This document shows, in pieces, positions 16,522 through 24,064 of a DNA stretch of 64,000 bases (its first letter is position 1; every line of letters begins with the position of its first letter). The stretch is from Kribbella steppae (lineage in GTDB: Bacteria; Actinomycetota; Actinomycetes; Propionibacteriales; Kribbellaceae). The position numbers were made by a program, and so were the translations under genes. The stretch covers positions 1 to 64,000 of the forward strand of contig NZ_SLWN01000010.1 of the NCBI RefSeq assembly GCF_004342025.1, written 5' to 3'. The notes below the pieces were generated by a model. That model was not told where the DNA came from. It did no database searches and saw nothing but the letters and a program-made list of their open reading frames with translations.

Positions 16522-17842
16522 CCGTTTCGATCTCGACGCGATCGACGCTGATGACGCACTGCTCGACCTGCTGGCCGCTGGTGGGGAGTCCGCGCATATC
16601 GCGGGTGAGCATGACCCGGCCGTGAAGCTGCTGGCCGATCTGCGGCTCGCCGTGGAAGTCGAGGATGAACTACCGGTCGAGACGATCGACGATCCGGAGA
16701 GCTTCCTGGCGCGGTGCGCGGCGCTCAACCCGGTGATGGACCCGTTCGCCCGCAAGATGGCGACGCGCGGTCTGGCACTCGGTGTCGCCGCGGTGGCCGC
16801 ACTGTCGGTCTCCGGCGTCGCCGCGGCCGTGACCGGCGATCCGCTGTCGCCGTACGAGAAGGTCATCGAGAAGGTGGTCAACGCGGTCCGCCCGGAGACG
16901 AGCTTCCCGAAGGAACAGCTCGACGGCATGCCGGTGGTCGACAAGACGAAGATCGTCAAGGTCGCCAAGGACTTCCAGAAGAAGGCGGAAGAGCGGAAGG
17001 CAGCCGAGGAGGAGCAGAAGGCCAAGGTCGATCCGCTGGCGGCCGACCCGCCTGCCGACCGGCAGCAGGCCATGCCGCCGCTGCTGCGGCCGGCGCCGGT
17101 TGAGAAGCCGTCGGCGATCGAACAACCGATCGCACCGGTGACGTCCGAGCCGACCAAGGCGCCGGATCAGACCGGCGAGACGACGACGGATCCGACCACG
17201 GAGCCGACGACCGAGCCGTCCACCGATCCGACGACCGAGCCGTCCACGGAGCCGAGTGCGCCGCCGACGACCGAGCCGACGACTGACCCGAGCACGCCGC
17301 CGACGGAGCCGTCCACCGACCCGAGCACGCCGCCGACGACGCCGCCGCCGGCGAACAACGATGAGTCGGGCACCGGTGAGACGGGGAACCCGACAAACCC
17401 GGCCACGCCGCCGACGACGCTGCCGAGTGGTGACACAGGTGAGTCCGAGGACCAGTCGCCGGTCGGCAACCTGCCGGCCGACGAGACGCCTCAGCCGCCG
17501 GCCGACGCCGACCAGAAGGCGCCGCCGGCCGACGAGAAGCCGGCCGAATCGCCGCTGGACGGGCTGACCGGGCTGGTGGAGAAGATTCTGCCGGAGGTAC
17601 TGCCGAGCTCTACCGGTGAGGCGGTCGAGGTGCCGAGCGCGGCGACGTTCTTCGGCACGGAGGGGAAGCACTCGAGCGGCAAGGTCACGACCGGTTCGGT
17701 CAAGGAGACGTACGCCACGGGCAGGCACTCCACCGGCAGCTACGCCGAGGGCAAGCACGCCGCCATCGCCCGCGCGCACGGATCCACGGACTCGCCGGAC
17801 GTGCTCACGATCCTCAGCGTGGTCAACGCGCCGACGAACTGA
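16514..17842 (+). CDS. rsdA: Anti-sigma-D factor RsdA-like membrane protein with long extracellular tail
   Basis: A 442-aa single-pass membrane protein. Residues 1-80 are the cytoplasmic sigma-binding part (MADRFDLDAIDADDALLDLL resembles RsdA). A membrane helix lies at about 85-107. Outside, a charged Lys/Glu segment is followed by about 150 residues rich in Thr, Pro, Glu and Asp in short repeats such as TTEPSTDP. The end has Gly-Lys-His-Ser repeats (GKHSSGKV, GRHSTGSY, EGKHAA). The tail is much longer than needed for sigma binding and may span the cell wall or sense it. RsdA in mycobacteria is degraded by regulated proteolysis to free SigD. Confidence 0.82.
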   Translation: MADRFDLDAIDADDALLDLLAAGGESAHIAGEHDPAVKLLADLRLAVEVEDELPVETIDDPESFLARCAALNPVMDPFARKMATRGLALGVAAVAALSVSGVAAAVTGDPLSPYEKVIEKVVNAVRPETSFPKEQLDGMPVVDKTKIVKVAKDFQKKAEERKAAEEEQKAKVDPLAADPPADRQQAMPPLLRPAPVEKPSAIEQPIAPVTSEPTKAPDQTGETTTDPTTEPTTEPSTDPTTEPSTEPSAPPTTEPTTDPSTPPTEPSTDPSTPPTTPPPANNDESGTGETGNPTNPATPPTTLPSGDTGESEDQSPVGNLPADETPQPPADADQKAPPADEKPAESPLDGLTGLVEKILPEVLPSSTGEAVEVPSAATFFGTEGKHSSGKVTTGSVKETYATGRHSTGSYAEGKHAAIARAHGSTDSPDVLTILSVVNAPTN

Positions 17843-17854
17843 TCACCGCACGTG

Positions 17855-17880
17855 CCCGCCCGGTTGCTACCGGGCGGGTT
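17855..17880 (+). terminator. Terminator after rsdA
   Basis: Perfect 9-bp stem CCCGCCCGG/CCGGGCGGG with a six-base loop, followed by TT. Confidence 0.7.
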
Positions 17881-17990
17881 CGTCGTGGTGCCGGGGAACC
17901 GCCGGTTGTGGACGGGCGGTTCGGGGTGCCTGGCGGGGGCGTCATAGGATGGTGTCCCGTTCTCGCCGTGTAAAGGTGCTCGTTTTCCCC

Positions 17991-19505
17991 ATGGACATCA
18001 CACCCGCTGGAGTTCCCGACAAGTTCGCCGTCCTCGGTCTCACCTTCGACGATGTACTGCTGCAGCCCAACGAGTCCGACGTCATCCCGTCCGAGGTCAG
18101 CACCCGGTCCCGGGTGAGCCGCAACGTCGAGGTGAACATCCCGCTGCTGTCCAGCGCGATGGACACCGTCACCGAGGCGCGGCTGGCGATCGCCATGGCC
18201 CGCCAGGGCGGCCTCGGTGTCCTGCACCGCAACCTCTCGATCGAGGACCAGGCCCAGCAGGTCGATCTGGTCAAGCGCTCCGAGTCCGGCATGATCGCGC
18301 AGCCGATCACCATCGGCCCGGACGCCAGCATCGGCGAGGCCGACGCGCTCTGTGGGCAGTACCGGATCTCCGGCGTACCGGTGGTCGACAACGCCGGTGT
18401 CCTGGTCGGCATCGTCACCAACCGGGACATGCGATTCGAGACCGACCTGTCCCGGCCGGTCCGCGAGGTGATGACCAAGCAGCCGCTGATCACCGGCAAG
18501 CAGGGTATCTCCGCCGACGACGCGATGGCGCTGCTCAGCCGGCACAAGGTGGAGAAGCTGCCGCTGGTCGACGACGCCGGCAAGCTGACCGGTCTGATCA
18601 CGCTGAAGGACTTCGTCAAGCGTGACAAGTTCCCGCTGTCCACCAAGGACGCCAGCGGCCGGCTGATGGTCGGGGCCGCGATCGGCTTCTTCGGCGAGGC
18701 GTACAAGCGCGCCATGACCCTGGTCGAGGCGGGTGTCGACGTACTGGTCGTGGACACGGCACACGGACACTCCCAGGCGCAGCTCGAGATCATCCGCAAG
18801 CTCAAGGCCGACCCGGCCACCCGCGGCGTGGACGTGATCGGTGGCAACATCGGCACCCGTGAGGGCGCCCAGGCGCTGGTCGAGGCCGGCGCGGACGGCG
18901 TCAAGGTCGGCGTCGGACCGGGCTCCATCTGTACGACGCGGGTCGTATCCGGCGTCGGCGTACCGCAGGTCACCGCGATCTACGAGGCGTCGCTGGCCTG
19001 CAAGCCGGCCGGCGTCCCGGTGATCGGCGACGGCGGCCTGCAGTACTCCGGTGACATCGCCAAGGCCCTCGTGGCCGGTGCGGACACGGTCATGCTGGGG
19101 TCGCTGCTGGCCGGCTGCGAGGAGTCGCCGGGCGACCTGGTGTTCATCAACGGCAAGCAGTTCAAGGCGTACCGCGGGATGGGTTCGCTCGGCGCGATGT
19201 CGTCGGCCGGCGGGCTGCGCAAGTCGTACTCCAAGGACCGCTACTTCCAGAGCGACGTCGGCACCGACGAGAAGCTGATCGCCGAAGGTATCGAGGGCCA
19301 GGTCCCGTACCGCGGCCCGCTGTCGGCCGTCGCCCACCAGCTGATCGGCGGCCTCCGCCAGTCCATGTTCTACTGCGGCTCCCGCACCGTCCCCGAACTC
19401 CAGGACAAGGGCCGCTTCGTCCGCATCACCTCAGCCGGCCTGCAGGAATCCCACCCCCACGACATCCAGATGACAGTCGAAGCCCCCAACTACTCCGGCC
19501 GCTAA
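17991..19505 (+). CDS. guaB: Inosine-5'-monophosphate dehydrogenase
   Basis: A 504-aa IMP dehydrogenase that oxidises IMP to XMP with NAD, the committed step to GMP. The catalytic cysteine is in GSICTTR (about residue 314). Two CBS domains lie between residues about 100 and 220 (inserted in the TIM barrel). The flap region with KSYSKDRY lies near the C-terminus. ATG 17991 gives the standard N-terminus; in-frame GTG 17952 or 17976 are less likely. A TAGGAT sequence at 17945-17950 may be the -10 box. Confidence 0.96.
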   Translation: MDITPAGVPDKFAVLGLTFDDVLLQPNESDVIPSEVSTRSRVSRNVEVNIPLLSSAMDTVTEARLAIAMARQGGLGVLHRNLSIEDQAQQVDLVKRSESGMIAQPITIGPDASIGEADALCGQYRISGVPVVDNAGVLVGIVTNRDMRFETDLSRPVREVMTKQPLITGKQGISADDAMALLSRHKVEKLPLVDDAGKLTGLITLKDFVKRDKFPLSTKDASGRLMVGAAIGFFGEAYKRAMTLVEAGVDVLVVDTAHGHSQAQLEIIRKLKADPATRGVDVIGGNIGTREGAQALVEAGADGVKVGVGPGSICTTRVVSGVGVPQVTAIYEASLACKPAGVPVIGDGGLQYSGDIAKALVAGADTVMLGSLLAGCEESPGDLVFINGKQFKAYRGMGSLGAMSSAGGLRKSYSKDRYFQSDVGTDEKLIAEGIEGQVPYRGPLSAVAHQLIGGLRQSMFYCGSRTVPELQDKGRFVRITSAGLQESHPHDIQMTVEAPNYSGR

Positions 19506-19514
19506 CCGTCACCC

Positions 19515-19545
19515 AAAGCACCCCCGCAGCTTGCGGGGGTGCTTT
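19515..19545 (+). terminator. Terminator after guaB
   Basis: Perfect 14-bp stem AAAGCACCCCCGCA/TGCGGGGGTGCTTT with a three-base loop, ten bases after the stop. Confidence 0.9.
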
Positions 19546-19640
19546 GCGTCCGGGTGGTGTTTACGGATGCGGGAGCTTGCCTCGGCTCGGGGGTTCCGCC
19601 GCCGGATGGACTCGATGTCGGGGGAGACGGGGAAGATCGG

Positions 19641-19646
19641 TAGCCT
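19641..19646 (+). promoter_or_regulatory. Leaderless-type -10 box of guaB3
   Basis: TAGCCT, six bases, then the ATG of guaB3. It follows the guaB terminator, so guaB3 has its own promoter. Confidence 0.45.
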
Positions 19647-19652
19647 GTCGGC

Positions 19653-20759
19653 ATGAACGAGATTGAGATCGGCCGCGCGAAGCGGGGGCGGCAGGCGTTC
19701 GCGTTCGACGACATCGCGATCGTGCCGTCGCGGCGGACGCGGGACCCGGAGGAGGTCTCGGTCGCCTGGCAGATCGACGCGTACCGGTTCGAGTTGCCGA
19801 TCCTGGCCGCGCCGATGGACTCGGTGATGTCGCCGGCCACCGCGATCGCGATCGGTAAGGCCGGCGGTCTCGGCGTGCTCAACCTCGAGGGCCTCTGGAC
19901 CCGGTACGAGGACCCGACGAGCCTGCTGGAGGAGATCACCTCCATCACCAAGGAGCAGGCGACCCACCGGCTGCAGGAGATCTACTCCGCGCCGATCAAG
20001 CCCGAGCTGATCTCGCAGCGGGTCCAGGAGATCCGCGACTCCGGTGTCACCGTGGCCGGCGCGCTCTCGCCGCAGCGGACCAAGCAGTTCGCGAAGCACG
20101 TCGTGGACGCGGGCGTCGACCTGTTCGTCATCCGCGGTACGACGGTCTCCGCGGAGCACGTCTCGGGTCAGGCCGAGCCGCTCAACCTCAAGCAGTTCAT
20201 CTACGACCTCGACGTACCGGTGATCGTCGGCGGGTGCGCGACCCATCAGGCCGCGCTGCACCTGATGCGCACCGGCGCGGCCGGCGTACTGGTCGGCTTC
20301 GGCGGCGGTGCGGCGCACACCACGCGCAAGGTGCTCGGTGTCGCGGTGCCGATGGCGTCCGCGGTGGCCGATGTGGCGGCGGCGCGGCGGGACTACATGG
20401 ACGAGTCCGGCGGCCGGTACGTGCACGTGATCGCGGACGGCTCGGTCGGGCGGTCCGGTGACGTGGCGAAGGCGATCGCCTGCGGCGCGGACGCGGTGAT
20501 GGTCGGTTCGCCGCTGGCCCGGGCGAGCGACGCACCCGGCGGCGGGTACCACTGGGGCGCGGAGGCGTGGCACGCCGATCTGCCCCGCGGTGAGCGGGTC
20601 GAGGTCGGCGTCACCGGGACGCTGGAACAGATCCTGTTCGGCCCGTCCTGGGTGCCGGACGGCACGATGAACCTGGTCGGCGCCCTGAAGCGCGCGATGG
20701 CCACCACCGGCTACACGGAGCTCAAGGAGTTCCAGCGGGTGGAGGTCGTCGTCGGGTGA
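19653..20759 (+). CDS. guaB3: GuaB3 family IMP dehydrogenase-related protein
   Basis: A 368-aa TIM-barrel protein of the IMPDH/GMP reductase superfamily without CBS domains. The N-terminus (RAKRGRQAFAFDDIAIVPS) and the phosphate-binding strand VIADGSVGRSGDVAKAI are characteristic. I do not find the IMPDH catalytic SICTT loop; the nearest segment reads IRGTTVSAEH. The true reaction of GuaB3 is therefore not settled by sequence. It is conserved next to guaB in actinobacteria. The stop overlaps the start of a hydrolase remnant by GTGA. Confidence 0.9.
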   Translation: MNEIEIGRAKRGRQAFAFDDIAIVPSRRTRDPEEVSVAWQIDAYRFELPILAAPMDSVMSPATAIAIGKAGGLGVLNLEGLWTRYEDPTSLLEEITSITKEQATHRLQEIYSAPIKPELISQRVQEIRDSGVTVAGALSPQRTKQFAKHVVDAGVDLFVIRGTTVSAEHVSGQAEPLNLKQFIYDLDVPVIVGGCATHQAALHLMRTGAAGVLVGFGGGAAHTTRKVLGVAVPMASAVADVAAARRDYMDESGGRYVHVIADGSVGRSGDVAKAIACGADAVMVGSPLARASDAPGGGYHWGAEAWHADLPRGERVEVGVTGTLEQILFGPSWVPDGTMNLVGALKRAMATTGYTELKEFQRVEVVVG

Positions 20760-20987
20760 GGACGGGCGTCCTGCTCCTGCACGGGTCCAGCGGTACGCCG
20801 GACCTGGAGCGCGCGCCGGTCACCGGGTGATCTTCCCCGGTGAGACGCCCAAGACCGGCGGTCAGCGGATGGCGCGCGGCGGGACCGAGGAAGCGGATCG
20901 CGAGCTCGGCACACTGGCCTGGGGCGACGTACGCAGGGTGCTCGGCGGCTGAGTGTGGGCGACGTGCGTCGAGTCCTCACCGGTTGA
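20756..20987 (+). pseudogene. Alpha/beta hydrolase remnant with a duplicated 3' end
   Basis: GTG 20756 opens a frame with the hydrolase start VLLLHGSSGTPDLERA that stops at 20828-20830. A second frame continues with AGHRVIFPG and ends GDVRRVLGG-stop at 20952. Immediately after, a 34-base near copy encodes GDVRRVLTG-stop ending at 20987. The nucleophile elbow, acid and histidine are all missing, so most of the gene has been deleted and the rest is frameshifted. Confidence 0.6.
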
Positions 20988-21009
20988 GTCGTTCTGGAAG
21001 GATGGCGCC

Positions 21010-21411
21010 ATGGGATTGTTCAGCCGACAGAGCAGCCAGGACGCCGACAACGTTGCCCTCGCCGCCGCGCGGGGCAGACTCTCCTCGGACGACGTCGATC
21101 AGGTGCGTTTCCTGATCACCACCAAGAAGACGATCCACGCGGTCAAGCTGATCCGCGACCGGACCGGCCTGGACCTGAAGCACGCCAAGGGACTCGTCGA
21201 CGACATCCGGCTCGGCCGGTACGTCGCGCCTGTCACCGACACACCGCTCGTCCGCCGGCCCGGCACGAACCTGGCCGAGCGCACCCGCGCCCTCAAGGCC
21301 CAGGGCGAGCTGCACCAGGCCACGGCGCTGGTCGTGTCCGAGACCGGCATGACCGAGGCCGAGGCAGGCCTGTTCGTCGGCGCGTTGAAGACCGACCTCC
21401 AGGATTCCTAG
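21010..21411 (+). CDS. Ribosomal protein L7/L12 C-terminal-like domain protein
   Basis: A 133-aa protein. Residues 34-66 (TTKKTIHAVKLIRDRTGLDL...AKGLVDDI) closely resemble the C-terminal domain of ribosomal protein bL12, which contacts translation factors. The N-terminal L12 dimerisation domain is absent. The C-terminal half is helical. Such proteins are common in actinobacteria but their role is unknown to me. ATG 21010 has an AAGGA site. The stop overlaps that of the convergent gene by two bases. Confidence 0.78.
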   Translation: MGLFSRQSSQDADNVALAAARGRLSSDDVDQVRFLITTKKTIHAVKLIRDRTGLDLKHAKGLVDDIRLGRYVAPVTDTPLVRRPGTNLAERTRALKAQGELHQATALVVSETGMTEAEAGLFVGALKTDLQDS

Positions 21412-22316
21412 CCCTTCACGTAGGAGAGCTTCTCCGCTATCTTGCCGGCGCGCAGACGCAGTACGTCGACACCGCGGACATGACCGCGCTCACCGGACGG
21501 CTCCTGCCAGGAGTACTGCCAGCGCACCACGGCCCGATCACCCAGCACCACGGTCTCCTCGGTCTCGAACCGTGGGTCGCCGGTGTTCGCGAAGAGCTTC
21601 TCCCACTCCGCCCGTACGTCGGCCGCGCCCTCGAACCGAGCGCCGTCCGGAGCGGGTGAGGTGGACTCGAAGACACAGTCGTCGGTGACGAGTGCCATCA
21701 CCGCCTCCAGGTCCTGGCGGTCGAACGCCGCACCGAACCGGGCGACGACGGAATCTGCCGTGGACCAGCGCGGGTTGCGGCCGAAGGCGCCGATGAGTTG
21801 GTCGGCCGGGTCGGTGAAGCCCGCGACCGCCTCGGCGACGGCGCCTGACGAGCGGTAGATCTCCTCCCGCTCTGCGTACCAGGTGGCGACCTCGTCCACC
21901 AGTTCCGGATCCAGCCGGGGTTCGGCGCCGATCGCGGCCGCCAAGTCCCAACCGTGGACGAGGTGGTCGGCGGCCAGTTGCCGAAGATACTCGGGCGGGT
22001 CCTCGTCGCCGTACGAGAGATGCACCTTGTCGATCGGCGCCGCGGCCGCCTCCTGGGCAGCGCGGGCGGCGGCGGCCGCGGCGGTGCCGGGGTCGTCACC
22101 GAGCAGGTCGCCGTCCAGGGAGTCACCGACGTCCGCGATGGTCTTGCCCTCCATCAGCGGTACGGTCCAGCGCTCCTCCCCGACGACATGGTTCACCAGC
22201 GTGCGCACGTCCCAGTCCGAGCACGGCGTCGGCGCCGACCACTGATCGGGACCCACCTCGTTCACCAACCTGACGAAGCCGTCGACCGTCCGGTTGTGCA
22301 GTTCCACCACGTCCAT
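21408..22316 (-). CDS. DinB/MDMPI-type domain fused to a SnoaL-like domain
   Basis: A 302-aa fusion. Residues 1-190 match the TIGR03086-type mycothiol-dependent maleylpyruvate isomerase/DinB fold (the signature PTPCSDWDVRTLVNHVVGE with metal-ligand histidines, and ADHLVHGWDLA). Residues 195-302 form a SnoaL/NTF2-like alpha+beta barrel (VVARFGAAFDRQDLEAVMALV). The first domain is usually a metal-binding, thiol-dependent transferase; the second is a small-molecule binding fold. The substrate is unknown. A GGGGGAGCG site precedes the ATG. Confidence 0.8.
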   Translation of the reverse strand: MDVVELHNRTVDGFVRLVNEVGPDQWSAPTPCSDWDVRTLVNHVVGEERWTVPLMEGKTIADVGDSLDGDLLGDDPGTAAAAAARAAQEAAAAPIDKVHLSYGDEDPPEYLRQLAADHLVHGWDLAAAIGAEPRLDPELVDEVATWYAEREEIYRSSGAVAEAVAGFTDPADQLIGAFGRNPRWSTADSVVARFGAAFDRQDLEAVMALVTDDCVFESTSPAPDGARFEGAADVRAEWEKLFANTGDPRFETEETVVLGDRAVVRWQYSWQEPSGERGHVRGVDVLRLRAGKIAEKLSYVKG

Positions 22317-22403
22317 GAGCGCTCCCCCTCGGCAGGTGCCCCGTGCCGGAGCACTTAGCGCCAGAGTCCGCCCCGGGGAGAGGGGGCGTCAATTACCGGG
22401 GGG

Positions 22404-23855
22404 TTACCGCCCGAGCTGGAGCTGCTCCGCGGCCTCGTGGGCGTGCTGGGAGGCCATCATGTCGCCGGTGGCGGCGAGCAGGTTGCCGTGGTGGCGGTAG
22501 CACGAGCCGGCCAGGTCTTTCATCACCGTGTCGTCGTCGGTGAAGGGGATCAGCGCGGTCGCGACCTCCGCACACCAACCGCCCAGGTCGAGCGCCATCT
22601 CGGTCCGCCCGGCCTGGTAGTACGCCTCGGAGATGTCGAGCAGCAGTTGCGCCCAGATCGGCGCGTAGGTGCTCGTCTCGTACCGCATCCGCTGCGACTC
22701 CCGCTCGGACGAGATCGCGAACAGGTAGTGCGCCTCCACGCCCAGGGTGAGCGCGGTGTCGGCGTCCTGCAGCAACAGCGGCCGGACCAGCTCGGCCAGC
22801 TCGGTCGCGCGTACCGCCGCCGACTCGGGGTCGGTCCGGCCCGACACCGTCGCCAGTGTCATCCCCGGCGCAGGCTCGCTCAGCGCCAGCAGGCGGTGGT
22901 ACTGCTCGAACGGCCCGAGCTTGATCTCCGCGTTCTCCAGCGCTGCGACCAGGGTCAGCGGCAGGCCACGGTCGAGCTCCTCGGTGACACGTGCGGCCGT
23001 CTCCGCGTCGGTGGCGAACGCCGTCTGCAGGCTGGTCTCGCCCTCCATCATCCGGCCGACGATGCCGAGGTGCTTGCCCTTGCGGGTGAGCGCGGCGACC
23101 AGCGTGCGGAGGTCGGTGGCCGACTCCGAGTCCGCGAGGGTGTCAGCGGTCGTCAGCCCGATCTCGTCGGCCTCGAGGGCGAGGTCGAGCCGGCCTTCGG
23201 CGGCATGTACGTCGGCCGATACGGCAGCCGCCGTACAGAGATATCGCGCGTAGGACAGCGACTGTGGGCTCTCGTTGATCCTGTCAGCCAACTGCAGGAA
23301 CAGCTGGGTCGCCGCGTCCGCCGACGCCACCGCCAGCGCGGGGTCGCCGTACCGCCGCAGGATGAGCGCGTTCATCGCCAGTACCCGGGCGAAGTCAGGC
23401 TGGTGCTTCAGCCCGTCCTCGCCACCGACGAGCTGCCCGTACGCGATCACCGCCCCGTCCATCTCCAGTACGGCGGTCGCGCCGTGACCGCGATGGGCCT
23501 GGGTCATCGCCCGCCGGGCCCGGACGTCGGCCAGGAAGGAGGTGGCGTCGAGGACACCGGCGTCGCTGAGCTCGGTGTAGCCGAGTTGAGCCTCGTGCAG
23601 CGCGGCAAGCGCTTCCTCGTGCCGGCCCGACGCGTTCAGCGAGCCGGCCAGCTCGTACTGCGTCGCGGCCATCAGGTGCTTGGCCTCGTAATGATCCGGG
23701 TGCCCCTCGGCGCGTTCCCGGGCCAACTCGATGACACGTTGCTGGTACGGCCCGGCCTCGTCGGCACGACCTTCCTCGATCAGTACCTGAGCTGTTTGCA
23801 GAGCCTCAGCCAGCTCGTCCTCAGGAGGCGTCCAAAGCCCCCCGCTGTCCACCAT
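22404..23855 (-). CDS. TPR-like repeat protein
   Basis: A 483-aa helical-repeat protein. Repeated pairs such as AKHLMAATQYELAGSLNASG and VLAMNALILRRYGDPALAVA look like degenerate tetratricopeptide repeats over the whole length. No enzymatic domain is visible, so a scaffold or regulatory role is likely. ATG 23853-23855 is preferred; a longer open frame to 23930 has an implausible N-terminus. A divergent promoter region with the dehydrogenase gene lies upstream. Confidence 0.7.
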   Translation of the reverse strand: MVDSGGLWTPPEDELAEALQTAQVLIEEGRADEAGPYQQRVIELARERAEGHPDHYEAKHLMAATQYELAGSLNASGRHEEALAALHEAQLGYTELSDAGVLDATSFLADVRARRAMTQAHRGHGATAVLEMDGAVIAYGQLVGGEDGLKHQPDFARVLAMNALILRRYGDPALAVASADAATQLFLQLADRINESPQSLSYARYLCTAAAVSADVHAAEGRLDLALEADEIGLTTADTLADSESATDLRTLVAALTRKGKHLGIVGRMMEGETSLQTAFATDAETAARVTEELDRGLPLTLVAALENAEIKLGPFEQYHRLLALSEPAPGMTLATVSGRTDPESAAVRATELAELVRPLLLQDADTALTLGVEAHYLFAISSERESQRMRYETSTYAPIWAQLLLDISEAYYQAGRTEMALDLGGWCAEVATALIPFTDDDTVMKDLAGSCYRHHGNLLAATGDMMASQHAHEAAEQLQLGR

Positions 23856-23945
23856 CTTGACGTTCCACCCCTTCGCAGGTTCAACCGAACACCTTAGTGG
23901 TCTCTGGGGCGGAACCCTTAGGGCTGACACGTGCGATTTCCGGTA

Positions 23946-23974
23946 CTGACATGAGTATTACCGGCAGGTAGCCT
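23946..23974 (+). promoter_or_regulatory. Promoter of the uORF-SSADH-GMC operon
   Basis: CTGACA (23946-23951), 17-base spacer, TAGCCT (23969-23974). Transcription should begin about seven bases on, at the ATG of the short ORF at 23981, so the mRNA would be leaderless. Confidence 0.7.
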
Positions 23975-23980
23975 GGATTC

Positions 23981-24064
23981 ATGAGCGAGCGTAGTGAGCG
24001 AATAATGGGTAGAGCAGTGTTCTCGCTCATTCCGGAACCGAGCGCCAGCGAGGTGGAGGAATGA
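23981..24064 (+). CDS. 27-aa leader ORF before the succinic semialdehyde dehydrogenase gene
   Basis: The ATG lies at the predicted transcription start and the TGA overlaps the next gene's ATG (ATGA at 24061). The peptide starts MSERSERIMGRAVFS. Its first nine bases ATGAGCGAG recur inverted at 24022-24030 and direct at the dehydrogenase start, 24061-24069. It may be a leaderless, translated upstream ORF that feeds ribosomes into the main gene. Confidence 0.4.
   Translation: MSERSERIMGRAVFSLIPEPSASEVEE

Noticed and set aside
17167..17400. Thr/Pro-Glu repeats considered as a CRISPR array
   Set aside because: Units are short, contiguous, in frame and without unique spacers; they encode the RsdA linker.
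16670..17779. 369-codon Arg-rich ORF antisense to rsdA
   Set aside because: Reverse complement of the repetitive linker; it only mirrors the repeats.
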